A DNA stretch of 53,275 nt from Nocardia vermiculata NBRC 100427 (GCF_001613265.1 NZ_BDCA01000042.1:1-53275); one strand, 5' to 3'. Counted from the stretch's first letter, positions 26,043 to 34,779 are shown. Notes: generated by a model not told the origin, from the sequence alone. Numbers and translations: made by a program.

Positions 26043-27858
26043 ATGACGATCACGCATGCGTGGACTTCGGACGACCTTGCCGCCCTGCGCCGGCGCTACC
26101 GACTCGAGCGTGAGCGACGGGTTCGGCCCGACGGTGCCGCCCAATACCGTGACACCGAAGCAGAATTCGGCTACTACGCCGCCGATCCGTACGTGGGGGC
26201 GGTTGCCGAGCGGGAGCTGTTGGCCGACACCGTCGATGTGGCCGTGGTCGGTGGTGGTTTCGGCGGCATCCTCGCCGGAGCGCGGCTGCGGCAGCACGGG
26301 GTGCAGCGCCTCCGGATCGTCGAGAAGGGCGGTGATTTCGGGGGCACCTGGTACTGGAATCGCTATCCGGGAAATCCACTGCGATATCGACTCCCACGTC
26401 TACCTGCCGCTGCTCGACGAGACCGGGTACGTCCCGGAATGGAAGTACTCCCCCGGCGAGGAGATCCGCTGCCATGCCGTGCGCATCGCGCAGCAGTTCG
26501 AGTTGTATCCGGATGCCCTGTTCTCGACCTCGGTCACCGCACTCGCCTGGGACGATCCCTCCGAGACCTGGATCGTAACCACGGATCGCGGTGACGCCTT
26601 CCATGCCCGATACGTCGTCACCGCCACCGGCACCCTGTCGGATCCGAAGCTGCCCGGGATCCCCGGTATCGAATCCTTTCGGGGCCATACCTTTCACACC
26701 TCGCGGTGGGACTACACCTACACCGGTGGCACGCCCGACGGCGGCATGACCGGCCTCGCCGACAAGCGCGTCGGTGTCGTCGGCACCGGCGCTACGGGCG
26801 TCCAGGTGATCCCGATGCTGGCCCGGGACGCACAGCATGTCTACGTCTTCCAGCGCACACCCTCCAGCGTGGATGTGCGAGGCAACCGCCGGACCACCGC
26901 GGAGGACGTCGGCGCCGACCACAACGGCTGGGCCCGGGAACGCCGGGAAAACTTCCTGCGCATCGTTTCCGGCGAGCCGGTCGACCGGGACCTCGTGGCC
27001 GACGGCTGGACCGCCTCGGCCGGTCTGCTGGAAAAGTTGCTGCCGAGCTTCCGCCGCGACGATCCGGGCCCGGCGTTCGAAACCGCCTACGAGGCAGCCG
27101 ATGCCGCGAAGATGAGTGAACTACGCCGCCGCGTCCGGCAGATCGTCACCGATCCGGAGACCGCGGACAAGCTCGAGCCCTGGTACCGGTACGCGTGCAA
27201 ACGCCCGACCTTCTCCGACACGTACTACTCGGCGTTCAACCTGGACACCGTGTCCCTCGTCGATACCGCGGACACGCACGGGATCGAGCGCATCACCGAA
27301 ACCGGCGTGGTCGTCGGCACCACCGAATACGAACTCGATTGTCTGATCTTCGCCACCGGATTCTCGGTCGGGGTCTCCGGCATCCACGCCGGCAGGATTC
27401 CGGTCCGCGGCCGCGGCGGCATCGGGCTGCAGCAGGTCCGAGCCGAGCACGGCCACCGTAGTCTGCACGGCTTCACCAGCAACGGATTTCCCAACCTGAT
27501 CCAGATGGGAACCACGCACAACGCGAGCAGTGTCAACTTCACCCACATCCTGGATGAACAAGCCGTTCATGCCGCGGCCCTCGTCGCGGCCGCCGAGGCC
27601 CGGGAAGCGATCATCGAACCGACGCGCGCGGACGAAGACGCGTGGATCGCCACCCTTGCCGCAGACGCCCCCGATCACGAATGGTTCCACGCGGAGTGCA
27701 CACCCGGCTACTACAACCGTGAGGGCGCGGGCAGGCCGAACAGCGCGAATTCCTACCCGTACGGCGCGGTCGCCTTCCACGAACTCCTGCGGCAGTGGCG
27801 CGCGGAGTCCCTCACCGACATCCTGCATACCCGGGTGACCCGATTCCAGCCGGCCTGA
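26043..27858 (+). pseudogene. Flavin-containing Baeyer-Villiger monooxygenase, one apparent frameshift
   Basis: About 604 residues if read through. The FAD motif GGGFGG lies near residue 74, the GTWYWNRYPG motif near 110, the BVMO fingerprint FRGHTFHTSRWD near 220, and the NADPH motif GTGATG near 250. It would turn cyclic or linear ketones into esters with NADPH and oxygen. The frame changes after NRYPG: removing one A from the AAA at 26372-26374 restores PGIHCDIDSHVYLPLL, which is the family sequence. Everything else is intact and well conserved, so either the mutation is recent or a base was miscalled. If intact, it is probably regulated by the preceding TetR. Confidence 0.85.
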
Positions 27859-27870
27859 CGGCAGCCCTGT

Positions 27871-28494
27871 TCAGGACGAGAAGGCCACAACCGTGCCGTA
27901 GGTGGCCGGGTCGTCGAGCACGTCGAGGAGATAGTCCGCCAGGTCCGCTCGTGAGGTGCGGGAGCCGACTCTCGTCTGCGCCCCCACCGACATTCGCGGG
28001 TGGCCCCCGGCCGGGCGATCGTCGAGCGCGGTCGGCCGCACCGCGGTCCAGCGCAGCTCGCTCTGTGCGAGTCGGCGTTCCATCTCCAGCATGTCGCGAT
28101 AGATATTGCGCATGATCCGTTGCAGGACAAGGGCGAAGGACCCGATCACCAGGTTCGCGCCCACCGGCGTCGCAACTCCGGCGGAGGACAGCACGACTAC
28201 CCGTCCACCGGCCGGCACGGCGTCGACGAGTGCCGCCGCGGTGTCGGAGTAGAGCGTCGTCGGTGTCGTACCCGCGGCACCCAGTGCGGAGATCACCGCA
28301 TCGTGGCCGCGCAGCAGCGCCGCCATGGACTTCCGGTCGGTCGGTGCGGCGATGACCACTGTCAATCCTGGGGCGGGAGCCAGTATCCCGTCCCGCCGGA
28401 CGACGGCGGTCACCCGATGCCCACGGCTCAGCGCACCGTCGACGACTCTGCGCCCGGTGCCACCGGTGGCCCCGAGTACGGCGATCACGCTCAT
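27871..28494 (-). CDS. NAD(P)-binding NmrA/SDR-a type protein
   Basis: 207 residues. The N-terminal GATGGTGRRVV motif binds NAD(P), and the AVISALGAAG and VVVLSSAGV strands match the atypical short-chain reductase group (NAD(P)H-binding domain). It is the last gene of a leftward four-gene operon, and its ATG overlaps the preceding stop as ATGA. Related proteins act as NADPH sensors, flavin reductases or anthrone-type reductases. Its role here is probably redox work together with the two SnoaL-fold proteins. Confidence 0.85.
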   Translation of the reverse strand: MSVIAVLGATGGTGRRVVDGALSRGHRVTAVVRRDGILAPAPGLTVVIAAPTDRKSMAALLRGHDAVISALGAAGTTPTTLYSDTAAALVDAVPAGGRVVVLSSAGVATPVGANLVIGSFALVLQRIMRNIYRDMLEMERRLAQSELRWTAVRPTALDDRPAGGHPRMSVGAQTRVGSRTSRADLADYLLDVLDDPATYGTVVAFSS

Positions 28495-28937
28495 GCGCGG
28501 ACGGCCGGCCGGGAGTCGGGCTGGAACAGGAAGGAGACAGCCTCCAGCAGTGGCCTGTGCCGGGTCTTCTGCACCGCCGCGATGCGCCACTGTCCGTCGG
28601 TGTCGCGGACCACGGTGTAGGTGGCCAGTTTGCCGAGCTTCTTCGGGTGCCGCTTGGCGGACTCACCGCGCGTCGACACGATCGCGGTATCGCTGCCGTA
28701 GCGGCGGATGTCGACGATCTCGATGATGAGCCGAGTGCCCTTCAGGACGCTGTCGAACAGCGCCTGGTGGCCACGGCCGATGTCCGCACGCCCGTGATAG
28801 ACGGTGCCCACGTAGGTGACGTCGATGGCATCGGCGGTGAAGCAGGCACCGTAGGCGGTGCCGTCTCCGCGTCCCCATGCGTCGGCGCTGCGCTCGATCA
28901 GAGCCCGGATCGCGGTGGTATCGGTGTGTGTGTTCAT
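28491..28937 (-). CDS. SgcJ/EcaC-family (SnoaL-fold) protein, soluble
   Basis: 148 residues of the NTF2/SnoaL fold. IRALIERSADAWGRGDGTAYGACFTADA at the start and the strand GQWRIAAVQKTRHRPL at the end match the SgcJ/EcaC family. Members occur in antibiotic gene clusters and as stand-alone proteins; most have no proven reaction. It lies 10 bases after the SDR gene and overlaps the next gene. A membrane-anchored paralogue is two genes upstream in the same operon. Confidence 0.85.
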   Translation of the reverse strand: MNTHTDTTAIRALIERSADAWGRGDGTAYGACFTADAIDVTYVGTVYHGRADIGRGHQALFDSVLKGTRLIIEIVDIRRYGSDTAIVSTRGESAKRHPKKLGKLATYTVVRDTDGQWRIAAVQKTRHRPLLEAVSFLFQPDSRPAVRA

Positions 28938-28947
28938 CTCTTCTCCT

Positions 28948-29667
28948 TCACTCGGCGAGTACGGCCAGGGCGGCCTTGCGTGGCACCAACCGCAGTGCGG
29001 TGGTGAGCAGTCGGTTGATGCGGCTGGTCAGCACTACCGGCCCTGCCCTGTCGGACAGCGCTTTCCGGGCCCGGGCAACGACCGCCGACGGTGTCTGCAC
29101 CAGCCACGACGGCACTCCGTCGGCACGTTGCGAAGCGGTGCGCGTAACTCCCGGACACAGCGCCAGCACCTGCACTCCCCTGGGTTTCTGCTCGTACCAG
29201 AGGGTTTCGGAGAACGCGGTGACGAAGGCTTTGGTCGCGCAGTAGACACCCAGGCCGGGCTTCGGTGTGAACCCCAGAGTGGACGAGACATTCACCAAGG
29301 CACTCCCCGGGCCGGCGGCGGCGAGAAAGGCATGGGCGAGCACGACCACCGCGCGACAGTTGAGGTCTACTGTGGTGAGCGCCGATTCGAGCGACGCCTG
29401 GGTGAGCTCGCCGTGCGTGGCGGTTCCGGCATTGTTGACCAGCAGGGTGTAGTCACCACCGCGCAGCAGTTCCGCCGTGGCCGCCAGCCCCTCGGCGGCG
29501 GTGAGATCCGCTACGAGACAGTCGTGGCCGGGCCCGAGCTCGACCATCAGGGCATCGAGTGCCTCGGCGCCGCGCGCCACTGCGGTCACCGCATACCCTT
29601 GCGCGGCAAGCGTTGTCGCGAATGCGCGACCGATACCGGAACTCGCTCCGGTGACCAGCGCTTTCAC
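28948..29667 (-). CDS. Short-chain dehydrogenase/reductase
   Basis: 239 residues, a classical SDR. The cofactor motif TGASSGIG is at the N terminus, NNAG is present, and the catalytic Ser (NVSSTLGF) and YCATK (Tyr-x-x-x-Lys) are in place. The start is a GTG at 29667 that overlaps the preceding stop as GTGA. It would oxidise or reduce a hydroxyl/keto pair with NAD(P). Its place between two SgcJ/EcaC-like genes suggests action on the same small molecule. Confidence 0.9.
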   Translation of the reverse strand: MKALVTGASSGIGRAFATTLAAQGYAVTAVARGAEALDALMVELGPGHDCLVADLTAAEGLAATAELLRGGDYTLLVNNAGTATHGELTQASLESALTTVDLNCRAVVVLAHAFLAAAGPGSALVNVSSTLGFTPKPGLGVYCATKAFVTAFSETLWYEQKPRGVQVLALCPGVTRTASQRADGVPSWLVQTPSAVVARARKALSDRAGPVVLTSRINRLLTTALRLVPRKAALAVLAE

Positions 29668-30311
29668 TGCTCGGCCTCGGGCTTGGTGGCGCTGTCGTAG
29701 AGGAAGGAGAACCGCTCCATGACCCGCTGACGCTGGGTGTTGTGGAAGGCAGCGATCTTCCACTCACCGTCCCGCTCCTTGACCATGGTGTAGGTCTGAG
29801 TCTTGGACAGCTCCTGCGGGCGATCACCCTCGTAGCGGTCGCCGCGGGTGGTGACGATGGCGACGTCACCACCGAAGAAGCGAATGCCGAGGTAGGAATC
29901 GGTGAGCTTACTTCCCTTCACGAATCCGTCGAACAGGGCGCGATGCGCCTCGGTGATGTCGTGCCGACCCACGTAGTGGGTGCCGACGAACGTGGTGTAA
30001 GTGCCGTTCTCGGTGAAGGTTTCACCGTAGGCATCGGCATCCCCACGGCCCCACGCCGCGGTCGCCTCGGCCAACGTGTCGCATACGCCCTGCAGGTCAT
30101 CGGCGGTGCCACCGTCCGGGGTGACGCTCGTGCACTCGTCGATACCCACGTTCCGGACGTCCGAGGTCCGATCGAGCCATACATACCCTCCGGCCGCCGC
30201 GACACCCAGTGCGACGACGGTCGCACCCAGCACCTTGACGACGGTGCGCCGGCGATTCCTGACGGCCGGGACGACTTCGGTAGGGGCGACCGGATCGATG
30301 TCGGTACTCAT
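29664..30311 (-). CDS. Membrane-anchored SgcJ/EcaC-family protein
   Basis: 215 residues. An RNRRR basic patch is followed by one membrane helix (VVKVLGATVVALGVAAAGGYVWL, about 24-46), then an exported SnoaL-fold domain (LAEATAAWGRGDADAYGETFTENG). Two cysteines lie in the linker between helix and domain. AAGGG lies eight bases before the ATG at 30311. It is the first gene of the four-gene operon, divergent from the MarR gene. The same fold occurs in soluble form two genes later, so the pair may act on both sides of the membrane. Confidence 0.85.
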   Translation of the reverse strand: MSTDIDPVAPTEVVPAVRNRRRTVVKVLGATVVALGVAAAGGYVWLDRTSDVRNVGIDECTSVTPDGGTADDLQGVCDTLAEATAAWGRGDADAYGETFTENGTYTTFVGTHYVGRHDITEAHRALFDGFVKGSKLTDSYLGIRFFGGDVAIVTTRGDRYEGDRPQELSKTQTYTMVKERDGEWKIAAFHNTQRQRVMERFSFLYDSATKPEAEQ

Positions 30312-30368
30312 GGCGAAAACCCTTCTCATGATATTCTCTTCTTAGGAGATGTATCTGCGTTGAAGATT

Positions 30369-30388
30369 TCTCTTCGTTGACGAAGAGA
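30369..30388. promoter_or_regulatory. MarR-type operator in divergent promoter region
   Basis: Perfect arms TCTCTTCG and CGAAGAGA around TTGA, 21 bases before the MarR start. A second imperfect palindrome (ATTCTCTTCTTAGGAGAT) lies at 30333-30350, on the side of the leftward operon. Two sites between divergent genes fit autoregulation by the MarR protein together with control of the operon. Confidence 0.65.
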
Positions 30389-30408
30389 TTACGAAGAAAG
30401 GTGAGATC

Positions 30409-30876
30409 TTGTCAACAGGCAGCCAGGAAAACGATCCGGGCCAGGTCTTTCGCCGCTACCTGAGTTCCGTCGTGCTGCACGCTCAGGCGGGCGCCAAGGC
30501 CGTCGGCCTGGGCGCCACGGACCTGTACGCGCTCAATGTGCTGGAACTGAGCGGAGCGCTGACCCCGGGTGAGCTCGGGACCAGAACCGGCCTGACCACC
30601 GGCCCCACCACACGTCTCATCGACCGCCTGGAACAGGCAGGCTACGTACAGCGCACCGCCGACCCCGGCGACCGGCGCAAGGTCATCGTCGAGCCGGTAG
30701 CCAAACCCGCCGACCTGGACCGCGTACTCACCCCGGCCCGCCGCAAGATCGGCGAGATCATCGAGAGCTACACCCCCGAACAGCGCGAATTCCTCTTCGA
30801 CTACTTCGACCGCGCCGCCACGGCGTTCCAGGACTCGGCGGAGGAAATCGGTGCGGCGCAGGCGCAGGGAAACTAG
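30409..30876 (+). CDS. MarR-family transcriptional regulator
   Basis: 155 residues from a TTG start behind AAAGGTGAG. The winged-helix region is clear (LGATDLYALNVLELSGALTPGELGTRTGLTTGPTTRLIDRLEQAGYVQRTADPGDRRKV). It probably represses the divergent SgcJ/SDR operon and itself through the palindromes between them. The hydrolase gene at 30978 follows in the same direction behind an almost identical leader (AAAGGTGAAGATCTTG). Confidence 0.9.
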   Translation: MSTGSQENDPGQVFRRYLSSVVLHAQAGAKAVGLGATDLYALNVLELSGALTPGELGTRTGLTTGPTTRLIDRLEQAGYVQRTADPGDRRKVIVEPVAKPADLDRVLTPARRKIGEIIESYTPEQREFLFDYFDRAATAFQDSAEEIGAAQAQGN

Positions 30877-30977
30877 CTCAGCGGTGACGATCCAGCACCC
30901 GCCGCAACAATGGATGCCGGGTGCACCGTGGACAGGTCGTGCTGGAACCAGTGACGTGCGAACGAAAGGTGAAGATC

Positions 30978-31794
30978 TTGACCTGGGAGCTGCCGGAATC
31001 GATAGAGGTCGACGGAGGCGCGGTGCGCTGGGCCCGGCTGGGAAGCGGGCAGCGGTCGGTGGTGCTCGTACACGGCACGCCGTACTCCTCGTTCCTCTGG
31101 CGGGAGATCGCGCCCGCCCTGGCAGAGCGGCACACCGTCTACGTCTTCGATCACCTCGGCTACGGCCGGTCCGAGCAGGCCGAGGGCCAGGATCTGACCC
31201 TGGCCGCGCAGGCCCGACGATTCACCGGACTGCTGCACTACTGGGGACTCGACACCGCCGACTCCGTTCCGACGGTGATCGCCAACGATATCGGCGGGGC
31301 GATCGCATTGCGCGCCCTCCTGCTCGAAGGCGCCCGCTACCGCGACATGACCCTGTTCGACTGCGTCAGCGGCGGGCAGTGGGAACGTGGGCTCTTCGCC
31401 CTGATGCGCGCCCACCACGAGGTCTTCGAGCAGCTGCCCGGCTATGCCCACGAAGCCCTGGTCGCCGCCCACCTGCGCAACGCAACCCACGTCGGCTTCC
31501 GCCCCGGAGTGCAACAGGCATTCCTGCGCCCCTGGCTCGGGTCGGCAGGCCAAGCCGCCTACTACCGGCAATACCGTCAACTGGCGCAGGTCGACACCGA
31601 ACCGTACGAGCCGTTGCTGTCGGAAATAGATATTCCGGTCCAGCTGCTGTGGGGTCGCGAGGATCGCATCCTCCCTCCGGAGGCACTGGTTGCACGAACG
31701 CATTCCGCACGCCCGGATGCACTGGATCGACGATGCCGGCCACCTCCTGCAGGAGGACGCTCCTGCCCAGCTGCTGGCTCACCTGCTCCGCTGA
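30978..31794 (+). pseudogene. Alpha/beta hydrolase (dehalogenase/epoxide-hydrolase-like) with a C-terminal frameshift
   Basis: About 271 residues if read through. The TTG at 30978 follows AAAGGTGA. The oxyanion region is VHGTPYSSFLWR, and the nucleophile is an Asp in ANDIGGAIA, the haloalkane-dehalogenase/epoxide-hydrolase type rather than a serine esterase. The acid is probably in GREDRI. After EALV (about 31690) the frame slips by one base; the correct frame from 31693 reads HERIPHARMHWIDDAGHLLQ with the catalytic His and ends at 31794. Without the shift the protein would read an unrelated tail to 31916 and lack that His. Confidence 0.8.
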
Positions 31795-31912
31795 CCTGCG
31801 CGGCTTCTCGGATCACGGCGGCTGCCGGGCCACAGCGGACGTACGCGCCGCGTGATCGGTGTGTTCCCTTTTATCCAAGACATCCCCGTGCCGATACGGC
31901 ACCGTGTGCAGC

Positions 31913-32332
31913 ATGACCGATGACGACATCGCACAGCAGGAGAAACTCTACCGTCGCTGGCTCTTCGATCTGTGGTATGGAAATTTCGCTGTCGCCGAGG
32001 AGATCTTCACCCCCGATTTCGTCGGTCATTGGCCGTCACGCGAGGTCCACGGGCCGCAGGCGGCCGCAGATCAGATTCGCCAGTCGCGCGCCTTGTTCTC
32101 CGAGATCGAAAACACACTCGACGTCGGGCCAATCATTGCCTCCGGTCTGTGTGCGGCGCGTTGGACCTTTCACGGTTCCTACCTGGGCGGCATACCCGGC
32201 GCGACCGCCACGCCGGGCACCCGGATCTCGTTCAGCGGCCACGACATCTTCCGGGTCGAGAACGGCCGGTTCGCCGAGTACTGGGTGATATCGGACAGCA
32301 CGGGCATGATGCAGCAGCTCGGTGCAGTCTGA
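31913..32332 (+). CDS. SnoaL-like polyketide cyclase/ester cyclase family protein
   Basis: 139 residues. KLYRRWLFDLWYGNFAVAEEIFTPDFVGHWP and the closing GHDIFRVENGRFAEYWVISDSTGMMQQLG match SnoaL-like ester-cyclase proteins. There is no signal peptide. The ATG at 31913 gives a normal family length. It is the third SnoaL-fold protein in 4 kb and lies downstream of the MarR and hydrolase genes. A true cyclase function is unlikely without a polyketide synthase nearby. Confidence 0.85.
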   Translation: MTDDDIAQQEKLYRRWLFDLWYGNFAVAEEIFTPDFVGHWPSREVHGPQAAADQIRQSRALFSEIENTLDVGPIIASGLCAARWTFHGSYLGGIPGATATPGTRISFSGHDIFRVENGRFAEYWVISDSTGMMQQLGAV

Positions 32333-32392
32333 ACGTATCCGCCGCACCCGCCCCACGACGGGGCGCGCCGCTCGCCGTGCTCGCTGTTCAGC

Positions 32393-32849
32393 TCAGTCGA
32401 CCGGGCGTGAAAGCCATTCCCCGTCGAGCATCACTGTTCGTCCTGCGAACTCGTGGAATCCGTTCCACACCTGGATTCGTCGAGGACGCAGCCGGATGTA
32501 GATGTAGCCCGGCAGCTGTCGCGGGTCGTGCGAGACGGCGGCGAAGCGGTCGGCAAGGTCCGCCACGACCTCGTTTACCGATATCAGACCGTCGAGCGTG
32601 GCATCGACCATCACCACGTCGGAGGTAGTGCCCACAGCGACGCGAGCCCGACCGCTGCCGCGAAGGTTTCGAACCGTCTTGCTGTTCGCACCGGTGGCGG
32701 TGACGATGGCGGCGCCGTCCTCGACGAATGCCACCGGGATGAGATGGGGGGCCGTCGTGTGCGCCGGTAGACAGCCACATCTGATATTCCTGCTGCAGCC
32801 GATGGCGCGCAGCAGCTACGCGTTCGTCATGAGAACGGGGAGTCGGCAT
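32393..32849 (-). pseudogene. Pyridoxamine 5'-phosphate oxidase-like (PPOX, likely F420) protein with a frameshift
   Basis: About 151 residues if read through. The start (MPTPRSHDERVAAARHRLQQ) at 32849 has GGAAGGATC upstream. The frame changes at a run of six C (six G on the + strand, 32746-32751): in one frame the N-terminal part ends ...WLSTGAHDGPP, and in the other the family sequence continues as HLIPVAFVEDGAAIVTATG to a proper end at 32393. The fold binds FMN or F420. The upstream gene encodes an F420-type enzyme 36 bases away. A homopolymer length error or a real mutation are both possible. Confidence 0.8.
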
Positions 32850-32885
32850 GGAGATCCTTCCTTTCCGGGACCGGGCACGAGGGCG

Positions 32886-33890
32886 TCACCGGACAGATCG
32901 AAGGTCGTCGCACATCCTCCGAAACTCTTCGTCGTCGGCAGCGTCCTGCGGCACCGCCAAGGCGATGCCGTCGCAGAGGTTCGCGTACAGCGCGGTCAGT
33001 ACTGCGGGCAACTCGGCGTATACGCATTGTGTGACAAGGGCATCCAGTACCGGATCGGTGAGGACGCCGGCCAGGCCGGCCCAGTCGCCGGAGCGTGCCA
33101 TGGCGGTCAGCCGCTCCCCCACCTCGGTGAACCCCAACACGTCCAGCGCGATGCGGTAGGCGGGTGTGGAGTACAGAAACGCCAGCTCTTCGCGCACCGA
33201 CTCACGTGCGGACGCGACCACGGTCGCGTCCCGGCCGGTAATCACCTTCGGCACCGCGATGACCCGAGGTTTCCGGCCGCCGGCCTCGAGCGCCGGAACG
33301 ATCTTCTCCGCGAGGACCTTCGGGTGCGAGCAGGTGGGGTGGGCGACGAACCCGTCCGCAACCTCACCTGCGAGCGCGCACATCCGCGCATTCACCCCAC
33401 CGGTCCAGATCTCGGGCGCCGCGGCCTCGATCGGTCCCGGGTTGAAATACGGCTGCAACCGGTTGAGTGTGTAGTGCGTTCCCTCGTAGTCGAGCGCGTC
33501 GCCGGTGCGGAACGCCTCGAACACGGCACGTACCGCACGAACGTAATCCCGCAGTTGCGCAACGGGATCCGTCCACGGCATCGAATATCGCCCGACAATG
33601 TTTCCGCGCACCTGGGTCGCCAGCCCCAGCTGGAATCGACCTCCGGAGAAGTCCGCCAGATCCCAGGCCGACAACGCGGTCAGCATGGGGCTGCGCGCGA
33701 ACGCCACCACCATCGACGTCCGAACGGTGAGCGTGGAACTGTGCTCGACAGCCAGTGCCGCCACCGCGAAGGGGTCCCGGACCGTCTCGGAGATGTGCAC
33801 CGTGTCGAATCCGAGGGCTTCGATGCGCCGCACCCGTTCCGGCACCAGCCGCAGCGGGGTGTCGGCAGGCAGCGATGTCACTAGTTCCAT
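32886..33890 (-). CDS. LLM-class F420-dependent oxidoreductase (TIGR03617-like)
   Basis: 334 residues of the luciferase-like TIM barrel. Family features include LGFDTVHISETVRDPFAVAALAVEHSS, TSMVVAFARSPM, and SGGRFQLGLATQVRGNI, which is the usual cofactor-binding region of F420 members. It would transfer hydride to or from coenzyme F420 on an unknown substrate in the cytosol. The PPOX-like gene follows 36 bases downstream, and the two are probably co-transcribed. Confidence 0.88.
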   Translation of the reverse strand: MELVTSLPADTPLRLVPERVRRIEALGFDTVHISETVRDPFAVAALAVEHSSTLTVRTSMVVAFARSPMLTALSAWDLADFSGGRFQLGLATQVRGNIVGRYSMPWTDPVAQLRDYVRAVRAVFEAFRTGDALDYEGTHYTLNRLQPYFNPGPIEAAAPEIWTGGVNARMCALAGEVADGFVAHPTCSHPKVLAEKIVPALEAGGRKPRVIAVPKVITGRDATVVASARESVREELAFLYSTPAYRIALDVLGFTEVGERLTAMARSGDWAGLAGVLTDPVLDALVTQCVYAELPAVLTALYANLCDGIALAVPQDAADDEEFRRMCDDLRSVR

Positions 33891-33989
33891 GGCGCTCCAA
33901 CCACTCCGTCCCTGTCACCTGTCCGAGCACGAACTCCCACTATGCACGGATCCGCGGCGTGATGTGGCTCAGCCCGGCTCGGGAGGCCC

Positions 33990-34682
33990 TCAGGCATCGC
34001 GTTCATCGAGCACTCGACGCCAGCGCTGCACACTGGCGAGCATGTCGTTGCGGACATACTCGAGGAATTCGCCCATAGCCTCGAAACGCGGGCCGGCGGG
34101 GCGCGCGGCGAAGACGGCCGCGCCTCGGTGTGCTGCGACGACGAGGGTTGCCATCTGCTCCGCGCTGGCCAAAGTGGCTCGCACCCAAGGATCGTCGCCG
34201 ATACGGTAGGTGTCGTGGCGCGTGCCGGGTAGCCGCTCCCGACGCAGCAGCCCCTGCGCCTCCAAGGCAGTAACGGAGGCGGATATGGTCGCCGGACTCA
34301 CTCCGAGGTGTCGAACCAGTTCCGCGGCAGTGACCGCAGCGGTGTCACTGGAGTAGAGGGCAACCATGACGCGCGCGGCGGTGGGCGACAGCCCAGTCGT
34401 AGCGATTGTTGCCGCGAAATCATCGAGGAAATCCGACAGCGGACCGTCGGTGGCCGGTTCGGAACCGACGGTATTGCGTACACGACGCCGAGCCCGTCGT
34501 TCGGTGGCTCGCTGGGCGCGGCGTGCGTTGTACCGGCAGGGGCCGCCGTTACGCTGCACCTCCCGGCTGACAGTCGAGGTGGGGCGGGACAACTGCCGGG
34601 CAATTTCGGCGTACCCGATGCCCTGGGACAGGGCTTCGGCGATGTGGTCACGATCGAATGCGGTCAGTCGGCCACCGGGCAT
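33990..34682 (-). CDS. Regulator with IS30-type HTH fused to a GbsR/MarR domain
   Basis: 230 residues from the ATG at 34682; a longer frame to 34748 would run through the operator array, so it is unlikely. Residues 1-65 (LTAFDRDHIAEALSQGIGYAEIARQL, then STVSREVQRNGG) form the HTH_38 domain best known from IS30 transposases. Residues 80-230 form a GbsR/MarR winged helix (ARVMVALYSSDTAAVTAAELVRHLGVSPATISASV). Two DNA-binding heads in one chain would suit closely spaced sites. It is divergent from the second P450 gene and probably controls it. Confidence 0.82.
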   Translation of the reverse strand: MPGGRLTAFDRDHIAEALSQGIGYAEIARQLSRPTSTVSREVQRNGGPCRYNARRAQRATERRARRRVRNTVGSEPATDGPLSDFLDDFAATIATTGLSPTAARVMVALYSSDTAAVTAAELVRHLGVSPATISASVTALEAQGLLRRERLPGTRHDTYRIGDDPWVRATLASAEQMATLVVAAHRGAAVFAARPAGPRFEAMGEFLEYVRNDMLASVQRWRRVLDERDA

Positions 34683-34709
34683 ACGTCCGAGTATGCATTC
34701 ACTGGCAGC

Positions 34710-34746
34710 GTCATTGCAATACAAGGCCAGGCCTGGTTGCAATGAC
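34710..34746. promoter_or_regulatory. Operator array, inverted pair of TTGCAATGAC boxes
   Basis: GTCATTGCAA at 34710-34719 and its exact complement TTGCAATGAC at 34737-34746 face each other across 17 bases that contain a smaller palindrome, CCAGGCCTGG. The pair ends 27 bases before the regulator ATG at 34682. It is a strong candidate for autoregulation by the fused HTH protein. Confidence 0.6.
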
Positions 34747-34759
34747 ACAGGCGCTTAAC

Positions 34760-34779
34760 GCAATGACAATTGCATTGTC
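34760..34779. promoter_or_regulatory. Third related operator, towards the P450 gene
   Basis: GCAATGAC at 34760-34767 runs into GACAATTGCATTGTC (34765-34779), a palindrome with 6-base arms around TGC. It repeats the core of the two boxes at 34710-34746 and lies about 105 bases before the P450 start, where it could control that promoter. Confidence 0.55.

Noticed and set aside
33990..34682. IS30 transposase remnant
   Set aside because: Only the HTH_38 part resembles IS30. There is no DDE catalytic domain and no terminal inverted repeats, and the rest is an intact GbsR/MarR domain.
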